In this document: one piece after another, positions 11,652 to 23,078 of the stretch
Numbering within the stretch: position 1 is the first letter of the stretch
Layout of the letters: the number at the start of each line of letters is the position of its first letter
Assembly: GCA_014871385.1 (NCBI GenBank)
Contig: CM026421.1
Span: forward strand, 15,002,548 to 15,066,547
DNA from: Ceratodon purpureus
Lineage: Eukaryota > Streptophyta > Bryopsida > Pseudoditrichales > Ditrichaceae
DNA length: 64,000 nt
Direction: 5' to 3'
Translations under genes and position numbers: made by a program
The notes under the pieces: generated by a model
Databases searched by the model: none
The model's input: only the letters and a program-made list of their open reading frames with translations
What the model was told of the DNA's origin: nothing

Positions 11652-11739
11652 TGTGACTACCTTCTCCAATCTTTCTACCCAGTTTAATTTCACCTGACTG
11701 CTTCAAAAATTCTTTGATCAATTTACACCATACTCAAAT

Positions 11740-11990
11740 GGCGCATGTCAATGTCCTTTACCAATTGAACATAATCAAGTCAATTAGGAAAGTTTTGGTA
11801 AGAATATCCTCGACCTTATTAGACTGAACAGTGAACTTACTACAGGTTGTTTGCTTTGTGGGTTCCGCGGAAGTCAATACTCAATGTGCATGGGAAATAG
11901 AGGCATATGATATCCTTCCACCAATAACAGGAACAACATTCTGTCTGCGAACTCTTATCAGGCTTTTTCCATAGAACAACATTCCGGATA
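11740..11990 (-). mobile_element. Fossil of an LTR/Copia element (pol 3' end)
   Basis: On the minus strand short stretches resemble the end of Copia RNase H, including an EDILTK-like segment near 11800. The remnant is small and clearly broken, with no LTR recognised on either side. It looks old. The call is based on remembered family pattern and is weak. Confidence 0.3.
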
Positions 11991-11999
11991 AGCCACTAG

Positions 12000-12614
12000 A
12001 ATACATCAATGCTACCCTTATAACCTAACTGTAATATTTATGTGAACCGAAATTGTCACCGCTTGGGGCTCATTATAGCCTTCAGGTTCAAGTACAACAA
12101 AATATGTATAAACTTGGGATTATCTGGTGACTGCATCTATGATTGATTCAGAGAACTTATCACATGGTACTTATAAGTTTTGAAGAGTCAATAAGTTATT
12201 TTATCATACTTTATTTTGGCACAATTGAAGTAAATAGACCACTTCTGGGTCATGTTAGCATGGACTGACTCCAACCCAAGTTGATTAGGAAATTAAAATA
12301 GTGTATTTCAAAATGGGTTGAGTAATGAATACATAGAGTATAAGTTTTAAATAGGATGTATGGACTCTGTACCTTGAATTTGAGACACATTTATATTGCA
12401 TGACAAAGTTACAAACACAAGCCTTGGACGCTGGAGTAGATTAGTACAAGTTAACAGTGCAGTGCAGATCTGACCTAAGTTAAATCACTTCAGATGTATT
12501 ACTGCAGTACGGCACACAAACACTTAGGACTGATGAACTTAGAGGTCAGATCGAAGTGATAAGTTGAGACGGTGCATGCATACTGTAATGCAATACACAG
12601 ACCCTTAGATGTCC
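12000..12614. other. Gene-free stretch
   Basis: No coding sequence recognised. Between about 12450 and 12605 two related phrases ending ACACAAACACTTAG and ACACAGACCCTTAG suggest a decayed local duplication or palindrome. I could not define its borders. Confidence 0.35.
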
Positions 12615-12799
12615 CCTCACAATAAACCTCACCCTCGTCTCAATGATGGGGGGCTGCCCCTGTCCTCCTTCCATGATTTTAATTTTACGGGGCTCAAAAT
12701 TTCATTAACAAAATATTTACGGGATTTTTTGGCCCTCTCCAATGGGAACCCGACTTGGGGACCTCGTCATTAGGACAAGGGCGAGGTTTATTTTTGAGG
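12615..12799. mobile_element. Foldback MITE candidate (185 bp)
   Basis: The left arm CCTCACAATAAACCTC continues into ACCCTCGTCTCAATGA. The right arm, reversed, reads CCTCAAAAATAAACCTC then GCCCTTGTCCTAATGA. The terminal inverted repeats are thus about 32 bases with few mismatches and one indel. The central loop is GC-rich at its left side. It has no coding capacity, and no target duplication is obvious. Confidence 0.65.
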
Positions 12800-13039
12800 T
12801 TAGAATTCCATTTCCAAACTTACACAATCATATGAGTTTACTAGCATTTCACACTCTTGGGCCCGCAAAATCTTTTTTGGCTTTTCTTTGTTTTGGTGGG
12901 AACAAATGACCTAATTCTGAATAGCATGCTTCGAAGCTTTTGTTTATTTGCATTATGATATGGGATTTTACATAAGATTAGCTGCTCCAGGTAATATTAT
13001 TATATGAGTGGTGAACAACACAAACTGAAAAACTTACAT

Positions 13040-13287
13040 GGAAAGTAATTGTTTCCCACACATTTTCTAGTGAAGGAAAGGCATGTGTCTTTCAACATGA
13101 AAAATGCACCTTAATTATATAAGTTAGATATATAACACACATACATATATATGTTGTATAATGTATTCTATATCCATTTATTACGTGCTTAATTTACACC
13201 ATTTGGATGTGTTTTCTAGGTAGAAAAAACACAAACCTTTCTTCCAATGAAAAACATGTTGGAAAGGATTACTTTCCATTACTTTCC
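13040..13287. mobile_element. Foldback element candidate (about 245 bp)
   Basis: GGAAAGTAAT is followed by TTTCC, ACA, TTTT, AAGG and TGTG motifs in the same order on the left arm (plus) and on the right arm (minus), giving an imperfect inverted repeat of about 50 bases. The right end carries a second TTACTTTCC, so the exact end (13277 or 13287) is open. The middle contains short TATA-rich runs. Confidence 0.45.
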
Positions 13288-14748
13288 AAGTTCGAGATGA
13301 ATAAATAGGTTTGACAAGTTTCGCATGGGAATGGTGCAGACTTGTCACAACATGCTGGTTACAAGTAACCTATACTGCGCAGTTGGTTAGTTGGCATTTC
13401 AAATTAAATTTATCCAAGTTCTGCCCCTGAAACTATAAGTTTGTAGTTGTAAGGACTGATCAGAGTTGGAACAGCATTGGAATGTAGGAGTGGTTGTGTA
13501 CCTACCTGGACCCACACAAGCTAAGAGTAATTGAAACTTGTGTACAAGCCTTGGATTGGGTTATCACCTTCCAATCAAAACCTAGTGTTCTTCCTTTCCA
13601 CAAGTGCGCCATTCTTAATGGGCCCGAGCAAAGGCTCATTGCAGCTGAAGATAAGCTAGACTACTCCGGACTCAGCACTTATCTTTGAAAATGATAATTG
13701 GAAAATGTGTCCAAGACTCAACCCCCTCATGCTCAGCCCAACAACTACTGCAAGAACGTGACAATGGAGATGATGTTACATGGTTTTCCGTATAAACTAC
13801 CCCAAGTGAACGTAGCTGTACATTTTTGAAGGCAAAAGTAGATTTTGAAGGAAAGAAAATGAATACGAGTCTAGTAAGCGGTGACCCAAATGAAGTGTTG
13901 GACGTGTGGACATGTGTTGATTCAGTCAATGGCAAAAATCAAACTCACACAGACCCAATTTCAGTTCGATGAAAAAACCCTCCAACCTCATACTAGGTTG
14001 GCATGACCGCGAAGTTAGTTTTCGTTTTTTTTGGGGACAAATATAATAAAGGCAATGGTATACGGTACGCAAGCTCAATCAACATGACTGGGGGCCAGGC
14101 ACTTCAAATACCTACTTACGTGTAGAGTACAAATTATCATACAGTAACAAGTGACTTAGGGTACACTGTCGGACCCTTTTATGAAAGGAAGGGGTGAGTA
14201 CGTACGTATGTGGCCTTCAAAGGGTTCTCAAGGACTCCGGTGTGCAGAGCTTGATCATAGTTTCACCTGTTTACTCACTTTGTCACATCCAAGTCATACA
14301 ATGTGTTTCCAGGTACAACAATTATCGTACAACATTCATCTCATCAACTGTTGGGCTTGAGAAAAACAATGTTGTCATCTTTGCAATGACCTGCGCAAGG
14401 AGACTAATGGCCTGGTCTTCAAAATTACAAATGCGCTTGCTGAGTTGCGGAATTGGTAAATGAAGTAGTTTTTTTCTTTTGATCGGAAGGGCTCACAATG
14501 CTGGTTGATGATTTTTGTGCTGGTTTGGGCTTCCGTGCAGGAGGTGCTTTGTGGTAAGGTAGTGTGCCCTTCCATTCCCACTGATGTATTCTCTAGTTGG
14601 GGGTTTAAAGGAAGTGCTCAGGAAGAACAAAGCAAAATAATCAATGACAAAATTTTGTATGACGGAAATATGTGTGCCATTCCCATATGTCATTCTAAGA
14701 ATGAAAAAATAAAAAATGTGTAATAAATTGGGGTAGAGTTCGGGGTTT
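13288..14748. other. Gene-free stretch before the tRNA gene
   Basis: Composition is more balanced than in the first 13 kb, but no conserved protein segment or splice-consistent gene was found in the open frames at 13494-13688 (plus), 13672-13935 (minus) or 14194-14463 (plus). Confidence 0.4.
14704..14716 (-). terminator. RNA polymerase III terminator of tRNA-Trp
   Basis: Two runs of six T on the minus strand (plus-strand A runs 14711-14716 and 14704-14709) lie 33 and 40 bases downstream of the tRNA 3' end. They are the first T runs long enough to stop Pol III. Confidence 0.6.
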
Positions 14749-14820
14749 TGAACCCGACGTGAATCGAACACGCAACCTTCTGATCTGGAGTCAGACGCGC
14801 TACCATTGCGCCACGGATCC
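14749..14820 (-). tRNA. tRNA-Trp (CCA)
   Basis: On the minus strand the 72-base gene begins GGATCCGTGGCGCAATGG and ends CGTCGGGTTCA. The acceptor stem pairs GGATCCG with CGGGTTC (two G-U pairs), and the discriminator base is A. The anticodon arm TCTGA-CTCCAGA-TCAGA gives anticodon CCA, decoding UGG as tryptophan. The T arm contains GTTCGATTC (B box), and the D arm TGGCGCAATGG serves as the A box. No intron is present and CCA is not encoded, as usual for nuclear genes. The sequence is very close to the standard plant nuclear tRNA-Trp. It lies alone in the intergenic space. Confidence 0.97.
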
Positions 14821-16459
14821 CCTTCAGCACATATGATGACAAAGTATTTTTCTTTATTGTATTTTTTTATTTTCAAAAATTAAATATTTTTGCTTTTTCA
14901 TCTTCTCCTTCATAAAGGTTGAACAGTAAAAATGTTGCTAATAATCCAATTAGTAGGTTCTTAAAACTTTTGACTAACTCGATTTCTTGAATGAGTACTA
15001 GAATGAATTCTTTAGGCAAAGGAGGAATTAATTAGGTTTTTGATAAATTTATAGATCTGTAGATATAGCTTATATTATTTTTGTAAGTGTATATGAAGAT
15101 ATCTAATTATTACCTTATAAACTTCATCTTATTAATTGTATGGAAGACTCCTTTCTTTTTCACTTCATATAATGAAGTTATTTGTAAACTTAAATTTTTG
15201 TTCATCTAAAAAATATATGCATTATGTAACCTTTTGTCCACTTATACTGAAAACTTGAGCACATTCCTTTACAATGTTGAAAGTACGGTTACAACTAATT
15301 CTCACAAATCCCACATGTTAGAAAAAAACAATTCACCACTGAAACTAATGTCAACGGTCGCAATTCAGATTAAGAGCTATTACTGGATTCAGCTTGGCAA
15401 TGGAACAGCTTCTACATAGAGCTGTAAAGCCAAGATGTTTAATCCACAATTTTAATGGTAAATATACTAGTATACTTTCACTTAGAAATATATTTACACC
15501 TTAATGCATATATGTCAGACACCAAAAAAATTGTCTAGAGCTTGGCATTAGGAAGCTTTTCATTTGGTGGAGGAAGTATTCGTATTGTGCCTTCTTGAGC
15601 AAGTGAGGCCACTAACTGCACCACCAATTACCAACATTATACATACTATTAATCAAGGTGGGATAACAACTGGAGTCTGGAGTTTTACACTTTATTTATT
15701 TATATTTATATATTATTTTTGTTTTTATTTTTATTTTTATTTTTGAAGCAAATGGTGGAGTTTTACACTTTTGGGCTTTAAACTTCCAGCTAATACTTAA
15801 AAAACAATTCAACAGAAAAGGGTTGAACAAATGACCGTACCTCACCACTTTGAGTATAAACTTGACCAAAGCACAGCGCGCGTGAATTGCATGCACGATG
15901 GCTCTCCATCTGATCCAATAAATAAGCCCACATACACAAGTCTCTTAGCTTCTGATAACTTTGAAAATATATTGATAACACTTCAGAAAAGTTGGACTCA
16001 AGTTGTTATGTATTATTTCACAAGACAGTAAACTATCGTTTTTATTTGTCCAGAAGAGTGATAGAGAGAGAAGAAAAAAAGTTGAACTTGTCTAGATGAT
16101 TTTGGTGTAAAAGGGGTTGTGTGTGAAATTACGGTTGTCACTTAACACATGGCACAATTCAGTTACAGCAGCTTGGATAAATTTTCGTTACAACTGAACT
16201 CCTCTTCCATTCGGTTGCTTCTCTCTGTATATATATTTATATATCAGTATTGTTTTTTTTATGCTACTCACAGGGATAACAAATGAAGAGTGTGTGAGAA
16301 ATTCTGTAGCTTGTGTGAGGAGTTCTGTAGTTTGTGTGAGGATTTGTTCAAGCCCTGTTGACACAGCGGTGGTTTTCGGAAAAATTGTAGCTCCCACTTA
16401 TTAAGAGTTACAGTTTATCCCAAAACCACTCGCTATGGTAACTGGGTTTGAACAGATCA
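14821..16459. other. Gene-free stretch between tRNA and thioesterase gene
   Basis: No gene is supported. It includes a (TTTTTA)n-like low-complexity run at about 15705-15745. Part of 16000-16459 is probably the 3' untranslated region or decayed 3' end of the thioesterase gene. Confidence 0.4.
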
Positions 16460-19400
16460 TCACACAAATTGCAGTCTACATCTCCACAAGCTCACAGCCT
16501 CCAAGTTATGAGCCTCACGGCCCATCCAGGCAGGCTGAGTGTAAAGAATTTCACTGATTAATGGGAGTGCGTAATTACAAGTCAGAGGAAAGAGATGCAA
16601 GACATAAGGTTTGTATACCACAAATAGGAGATACTCGTCTGCTCGAAATGGTCGGTGAAACCATATCCTGCACCCCATGCCAAGCCAAAGCTGTCAATAT
16701 GAATGCTAATGGCACCATGAAGACTAGTGATGGAGAATATTTGTTATCAAGCCAAGTGGTGGAATGGGTGGAATTGTGGAAGACTTTACGAGTGATCGAT
16801 GCTGAAGCCAAAGACTGGATGTTCGTTCACCAGCTTACTGTGGGGCATCATTGCAGTCTCCAAGAAAGACCAATCAAAAGCATAACCCGCTGCAGACCTG
16901 GTTGAACCATCGCACCCCAGATTGTCAGGATTAGTAATGTCAAACCAGGGTGCAGAGTTTTTAATGTAAAAGCATCAGACTTGGGTGTAGTTCTGGGTTT
17001 TAACACTCACAAGTGGTTGGTTTTGACTTCTCTGATTTGAAAAGCCTGTGACGGCCAAATCGTTTGTACATGACAATATGATTCGCATAATTTCAAAGCA
17101 ATTCCTCATACTCTTTTATTCCTTTGTATCAACTTCTACCTTCAACAAAGTTCAAGTTTACGTACCTGTGAAGGGCCTGATCATCGCCCAGTTTTCCTTT
17201 TGTCCGCACCCAGAGTCTTTGTCTGTAGCAAAGTATGTGTCCATCAGTTCCTCAGCCAGGAACTTGTGACTGTATTTGAATTTTCAAGTTCATGTTTCTT
17301 TAATTTTGCAGTCTTTCATGAAGATACCAATAGCAATCATCACATAATGCTTTAAGAGTTGCCAGTATTTGTATGATGGAAGTGTACCGGGGCTCTTGAG
17401 GTTCATTTGTCAATTGACTCCTACGGTTGAAATATCTCAAGTCCAATGTTTGGCCCATTTGCAAGCATGAAGTAGCTGATTGCCGAATATGTCTAGCAAT
17501 AAGAGAGTTTAATTTACATAAGATCGGTATCGCAAACATCCACAATCCGAAAATACTAGTTAATTGACATAATAGCAAGTCTGCTACGCAAACTTGACAA
17601 GACATGAGCACTACCAAGCAATAGACATATGGTGGTATGAAATTCCACCTACAGCATGAAACCAGCAGCAATAGCAATAGAGGCCTTCGAATCACCAAAA
17701 CTTTTAGGGTACTAGAGTCATGCTTAATTGGACCTTAAAATGCAGACCATAAGAATGAGATGTTACAGCTAATCCTATATGAGGTGAAAGATCATAAGTG
17801 CAGGACACTCACTTGCGTGGGTCATCACAAAGCGGGCCTAGTAATTCCTCATAAGTGGGGAGCTGCAATCAAGACCAGTGATTACACATGAAGTTAATGA
17901 GTTCTAGATGACTTATGGGCAGGATAATCAGAAGACATATGGGGAAATTTGTATTCAAATACACACTGGTGCACAATGTGTAATGAAACCAGAAGGGTGT
18001 TTAGAGGTTTTGTGACATAAGATTTACTTTTAAGTACTAAGCACTGAAATGCACCTCATTCGGAGATGCTGTAGGTGGCATTGGATATTGATGCTCAAGT
18101 CCATCTTCGATTCTCTGCAATTAGGAAAACTATGAAACTGTGAGAAGGGGTCAACAACATTGCCAGATACTTACCAGTGATACACATGAAAGGTAACAGA
18201 CTGGAAAAAGTATGTGTTCTAGTTCAATGAAATCGTAATAATGCTCTTGAACTTCCACCAGGCTCCCAACAGGACTACAGATTAACGAGAATTAATGCTC
18301 ATTAGCCTTCACCACGTTTGAAGTGAAAATTGGTCCATGAAAACATTTTTCTGGAAAAATGCTACCTGAAAAGATGCATACATGGCGAAGCACACTTTGC
18401 CTTTCTGCGTGGCTTGCACATGTCGTGTTGCAAATGTATGACCACTTCGAATCCTCTCTACTTTGAAAGTAACAGGTACTGCAAAAACAATAATCACGTT
18501 TGTAGATAAGAACCTCAACCTGATCCATGGTGAACCAGCCGGAAAATCTAGAAACAAGCAACGGTCTACATCGCATTGGAAGGAAAATACAACAAGGGAA
18601 TGGAGAAAACATACGAGAAGCGATGCCACCGAGGATAAAGTAAGAATGAAGACTGTGGGCAACAAGAGCGGGATCAACCGTCTTACATGCAGCTCCCAAA
18701 GCCTACCCCATGCCACGAAATTATCGTCATGAATGTATTCCGATCTTGAAAATAAGATGACGAAATTCGAAGATGAAATATTGCGAGTGCAGTGTTGGAC
18801 AGATGGAAATGACATACCAGGCCCACCATGCGGCCTCCATACATATTACCCCAGAACGAAGGCACCTCAGGAATGGGATTAGCTTGAAATATGTCGTCCT
18901 GGCACACAAATAACAGAGCCAAACGTGAGAACAAAATTAAGTGAAAATAAAATAAAATATGCCCAATAAGCACTTGTGGTAAATTACGATGTGTTGTCAT
19001 GTAGCCCCTAAAACTCACCTTAACGAATTCCAGCTGCAACAGGCGTTCTACTACTGACAGCTCTCCAGGTGGATGTCTCCATGTTGATGCCGGAGAAAGC
19101 AAATGAGCTTGTTCATGTCGAATAACAACACACGAAATCTGGCGTGAATCCCAAATGCCTATGGATTAGCTTAAGTCATGGCAAGGTCATCACAACCACA
19201 AGATAGCAGTACATGCAATCTGCCCTCCATCAGAAACTCAAAGATCTAGCTAGACATAAAACCGCTCATGTTTAGTGACCCTACCTCTGATCGAGCAACT
19301 ATATCGTACTTTTGTGGTTGCTTTTCTGGTCCAAAGCGAACTGCCAACCAACATAACCCCATTGAGTTTCGGATAGAGCAATTGCACTGAATAATTGTTG

Positions 19401-20414
19401 CTCCGTGAACATGTCAAACTACATCAAAAGGGTTTCAACTTAGACTTCAAGTCAGTTCCCATAACCCTACACACTCTTTCAAATTTTCACACTACAAGGA
19501 TTCCCAGAGTAAGGGCAACACATACCATGGCCAAAATGATCGCCCGTGGTGAGAATCCGTGCTAGGTGTCGTTCTGTTCCATCATCTCCAGTCCTTAAAA
19601 CTTCAGCCTACAAAGAAAGTTGGATCATACGCAAGAATTTATGAAGACGGAAAGCTCATTCAATACAATTCCCCCTCTCGAACCTCAAGAACATTCAAAA
19701 ACGCTTGCCAACTTAAATCCTGATCGTTAAGCACCCTAACTGTTGTGCAACAAAACCTAACCCTCTTCTGCTAAAACATGATAACCCTAACAACCGAAGT
19801 ACCCAGATTACTCAAGAAACCACCCAACAATTGATCACCCAAACCTCGAAACCAAATGCACAGCTTCACCCTGTACCTTGCCCTTCCAAATCACATATAA
19901 TCCTTCACCCGGTTCGCCTGCTCTAACCACCAACTCATCTACCCCTGCACCCAGATCACAACCCCCAATTCTCAAAAACCAAACAACAAACGCAAGAAAC
20001 CAACAATCACCAAAACCACCTCAAATCACAAAACACTCCCCCAAATCCCACAACAAGAGACAAACCAAATCGCCTGAGCTGGGCACGTTCCACGACCTCC
20101 TGAAACGAATCTCCCGGCAGCCGCTGCAAGAATGGTAACGACCCCAGCAGACTCAACACTGCATCATCACCACCAACACAAAACCAACAAGATCAAAACC
20201 ACAACACATACCATCAAACAATCCAACACACTCCATCCAAACCATCACACCATAAATCAGAAACAGAATTCCACATGAAACACCACTAATTCTACCAACA
20301 CACCATCAAGTTAACACCATCAAGCATGATTCTAAATCAAAGATGAATGCCAAAACAAATGAGCTCATGGTGATGAATACCTTGCTGGTGCTCTTGTGGA
20401 GAGAGCGACTCCAT
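16460..20414 (-). CDS. Acyl-CoA thioesterase (TesB/ACOT8 type) with N-terminal cyclic-nucleotide-binding domain; C-terminus damaged
   Basis: It hydrolyses fatty acyl-CoA to free fatty acid and CoA; plant homologues are linked to peroxisomes. Sixteen exons on the minus strand, from the ATG down: 20414-20381, 20158-20066, 19944-19877, 19607-19526, 19340-19285, 19138-19019, 18898-18818, 18702-18615, 18478-18366, 18114-18055, 17862-17813, 17492-17388, 17222-17166, 16897-16790, 16667-16619, 16534-16460. All borders are GT..AG, phases agree, and they give 412 residues. Residues about 10-135 are the cNMP-binding-like domain (VVRAGEPGEGLYVIWKGKAE). ELSVVERLLQL then opens the first hotdog domain (MYGGRMVGLALGAACKTVD, HSLHSYFILGG, FATRHVQATQKGK). 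The second hotdog has GKLGDDQALHR and FSIDHSIWFHRPFRADE, whose Asp (about 370) matches TesB catalytic Asp204. The last exon lacks the expected Ser/Thr-GRG and Gln-Glu segments; pieces of them lie in other frames. Confidence 0.85.
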
Positions 20415-20590
20415 GTTGAAGCAACTGACCTCCAATCCTTGCAACTTGCTCTACAAACTCTCCCACCTGATGCACAAGATGAGGAGTAACTTGTGCCTGA
20501 TTCTGAGCTGATTGTTGAGAGATGGATCTGCATCAGTTACATGAATGAGTTGAGTACTTCAACAGGACTCATGTCCATGGATTAAGAGTT

Positions 20591-20697
20591 TGTCTATCTG
20601 CCTATCTATCTGCCTATTTCTCTATCTATCTGTCTGTCTATCTGTCTATCTGTCTATCTATCTATTTGTCTATCTATCTGTCTATCTGTCTATCTAC
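20591..20697. repeat. (TCTR)n tetranucleotide microsatellite
   Basis: About 107 bases of TCTA/TCTG units with a few interruptions, just upstream of the thioesterase start codon. It may lie in its promoter or 5' leader. Confidence 0.92.
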
Positions 20698-21114
20698 AAA
20701 GAGTGTAGTTTTTCTAGGAGTAAGTTAGTAGTCTTGAGGATGGCAAGTGAAGTGAAGTGAAGTGAGTGAGTTCTTCACAATCTGTGCTTTCAGAGGTACT
20801 GAATTAGTTTGTAGAATGAGATGGTGTTGTGGTTGATTGGTGTTTTGTGAACAGTGTGTGTGTGTGAGGATTGTGTGCCCAGATGGATCCTTCCCACAAT
20901 TGTGCATAAAAGTGGGATTTTTGGGTGATGGGATGGGTCATCAGTGAGTTGGGTTATCATAAAACTGCTCTCTTTGCGTGCATGAGATAATTCTGGAGCT
21001 GTGGAGGCTTTGAGTCACTCTTGGGAGTGAAGTTTTTTTCTTTTCTTTTGTCATTTGTACCATAGAAAGGACAAAAGGGGAAAACACAGGAGTTTTTGGA
21101 CCTCTGTATTTTAG

Positions 21115-21340
21115 TTCTACGAGCGATTTTAGGAGCCACTCCCATTGGTTGGCTTTTTTCTTCCAAAAACCCTGAAATTTGATTTTGGACCTTCCCAAGG
21201 CCATTTTTGGTAATTTTGAATTCAAAAATGGGACCTGCGGCCCCAAATTACTCTAAGAGGACACCTTTAGGAATTTTAAAATAAAAAACCAAAAACTTAG
21301 GGCTCATCAACCCTGTCCCTCCGAAAAACGCTCGTAGGAC
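21115..21340. mobile_element. Short foldback element, family X, better-preserved copy (226 bp)
   Basis: It is bounded by CTACGAGCG (21118) and its perfect reverse complement CGCTCGTAG (ending 21337), with a longer imperfect match outward and inward. The interior carries a second palindrome, CCATTTTTGG...GAATTCAAAAATGG. It aligns throughout to 9520-9732. It has no coding capacity. Superfamily not identified. Confidence 0.7.
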
Positions 21341-23078
21341 TACATTACAGTAATCCGGAGTTTTTAAGCCTTTACTGGGAATAGAAGGGAAATGGTCGCA
21401 TGTGGGCCCGGTAATACTTAGACATGGGTCGGTGAAATGTCAAAAAGAAATTAAAAAAAAATAAAAAATGTAGAAAAATAGAAAGATAAGAAAAAAGAAA
21501 AAAGAGCTCATGTTTTTTTAAAGAGGATGGTGTGAATGGAGTGTTTCTTTGTCCAGATCTTTGCATCAAAGTTCACATGATATTGACGAAGGGAAAAAGA
21601 GAGAATGAGGGGAAAAACTGTCTTGAGGGAATTTAAATTTTGTTCGAAGAAATGTGTGCCATAAAACTAGTTTGGATTCAGGAGAAATCCTGCTTTTTTG
21701 AATGGCTCCATGATATGTAGTGGAATAACAATGTAGGTAATATATTCAAAGGCATGAGATGTAAAAGCTTCAACAATTAACAAGGCCTAAGTATACTACT
21801 TTATGTACCATTTTGAATTAACAACTTAATCTTAATATTGACATTTTTAATTGAAGATCAAAAACGTCTTAAAATTGAAATTTTCTTTCTTGGAAAGTAT
21901 TCAATTAAAAGATAATATAACACATTTTGTATTGTTTTTTGTATAATTGTTTTAGCAAATAATTTATAATTTATAATAGAATCTCTGAGTTATGATAAAA
22001 ATATGCAAATATGGTATCTTAGTTCTACAAATTAACTTAGAATTTTTATCTATAAAATTGAATAAATAACTTGATGATGACATTAATGGATGACAATTCT
22101 AATGGTGTTTGTGTGATGTGAGTTTCAGAAAAACCTACAAAGTGACCCTCATCTAGCAAGAAGTGAGAACACCAAACCATTAGTAAACCAAACACTTTAA
22201 TACCTTTTTGAGACTTGTATTCCTCAATGTCTGAAAGGGAGTTCAGGGGTTGCAATAATCTGAACATGTACAGAAAAGCAGTCCTTCTCATGCCAATCAT
22301 GACTCCACACACATAACATGCTCGCACACAATTCACTCTCAGTCTCTCAGATGGTATTGTAAGAGTACTATATTTCAGCACACCAATGAAGCTGCCAGTG
22401 CAATTGGTTCACACCAACCATGCATCCATGCCAAGTCCAAAAAATATAGCTGAATGCTGTACAAAGTCTACATTGGGTTGACAATAATGACATAAGAATG
22501 TTGGGCCTTAGGTGCCAACACAGGTACCCTCCACAGAGGATAAGGATAACTTCTTTCATGATTGTGTACAGTACATGGTGCAATGGTACTCAATGTGATG
22601 CAATATGTCTTCATCTGAGATACAATACTAAAAAAATAAGATGGGTTTCCTTACATTTGGCTGTAGATGGTACTTACAACAGAATGTGCCCTTGGCCACA
22701 ACTTCTCAAAATTTCCTTTGCAGATAACTTCAATATGGTAACACCTGATGGCAAAACATTAGATACAAGTTCACAGGTTAAAGGCTGGGACCCATTGTTT
22801 CAGTAGCACCGATCATAATGAAAAAAATGTGCTTGGGAACTTGTCATTGTGAGGTCTGAAATTTACATATGATACAGGTAAGATGATACAAGTCAGCCCC
22901 TGAATGCCGAGCTAAAAAAATAAATAGAAGTACACCAATAACCTTCCTGAGCTGTAGGAAAAACGTAATTGAGAAAATACAGTCCGAGCTTCTGATATAC
23001 AAGCATCCCTCCGGCATGAGTTTGCTGGCGGTCCTTAGCTTGGAATTTTCCCAATTCATATCCAACTCACATCCAACT
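21341..23078. other. Gene-free stretch downstream of the helicase gene
   Basis: AT-rich at 21400-22100, more balanced from 22100. The open frames at 22046-22381 (minus) and 22498-22806 (plus) have no recognisable domain. The last few hundred bases before 23078 probably include the helicase 3' untranslated region. Confidence 0.4.

Noticed and set aside
13494-13935. Open frames near 13.5-13.9 kb as a small gene
   Set aside because: No family resemblance, and the frames on the two strands overlap only slightly without splice logic.
22046-22806. Open frames of 102-111 residues on both strands
   Set aside because: No recognisable family and no frame continuity through splice sites; treated as chance.
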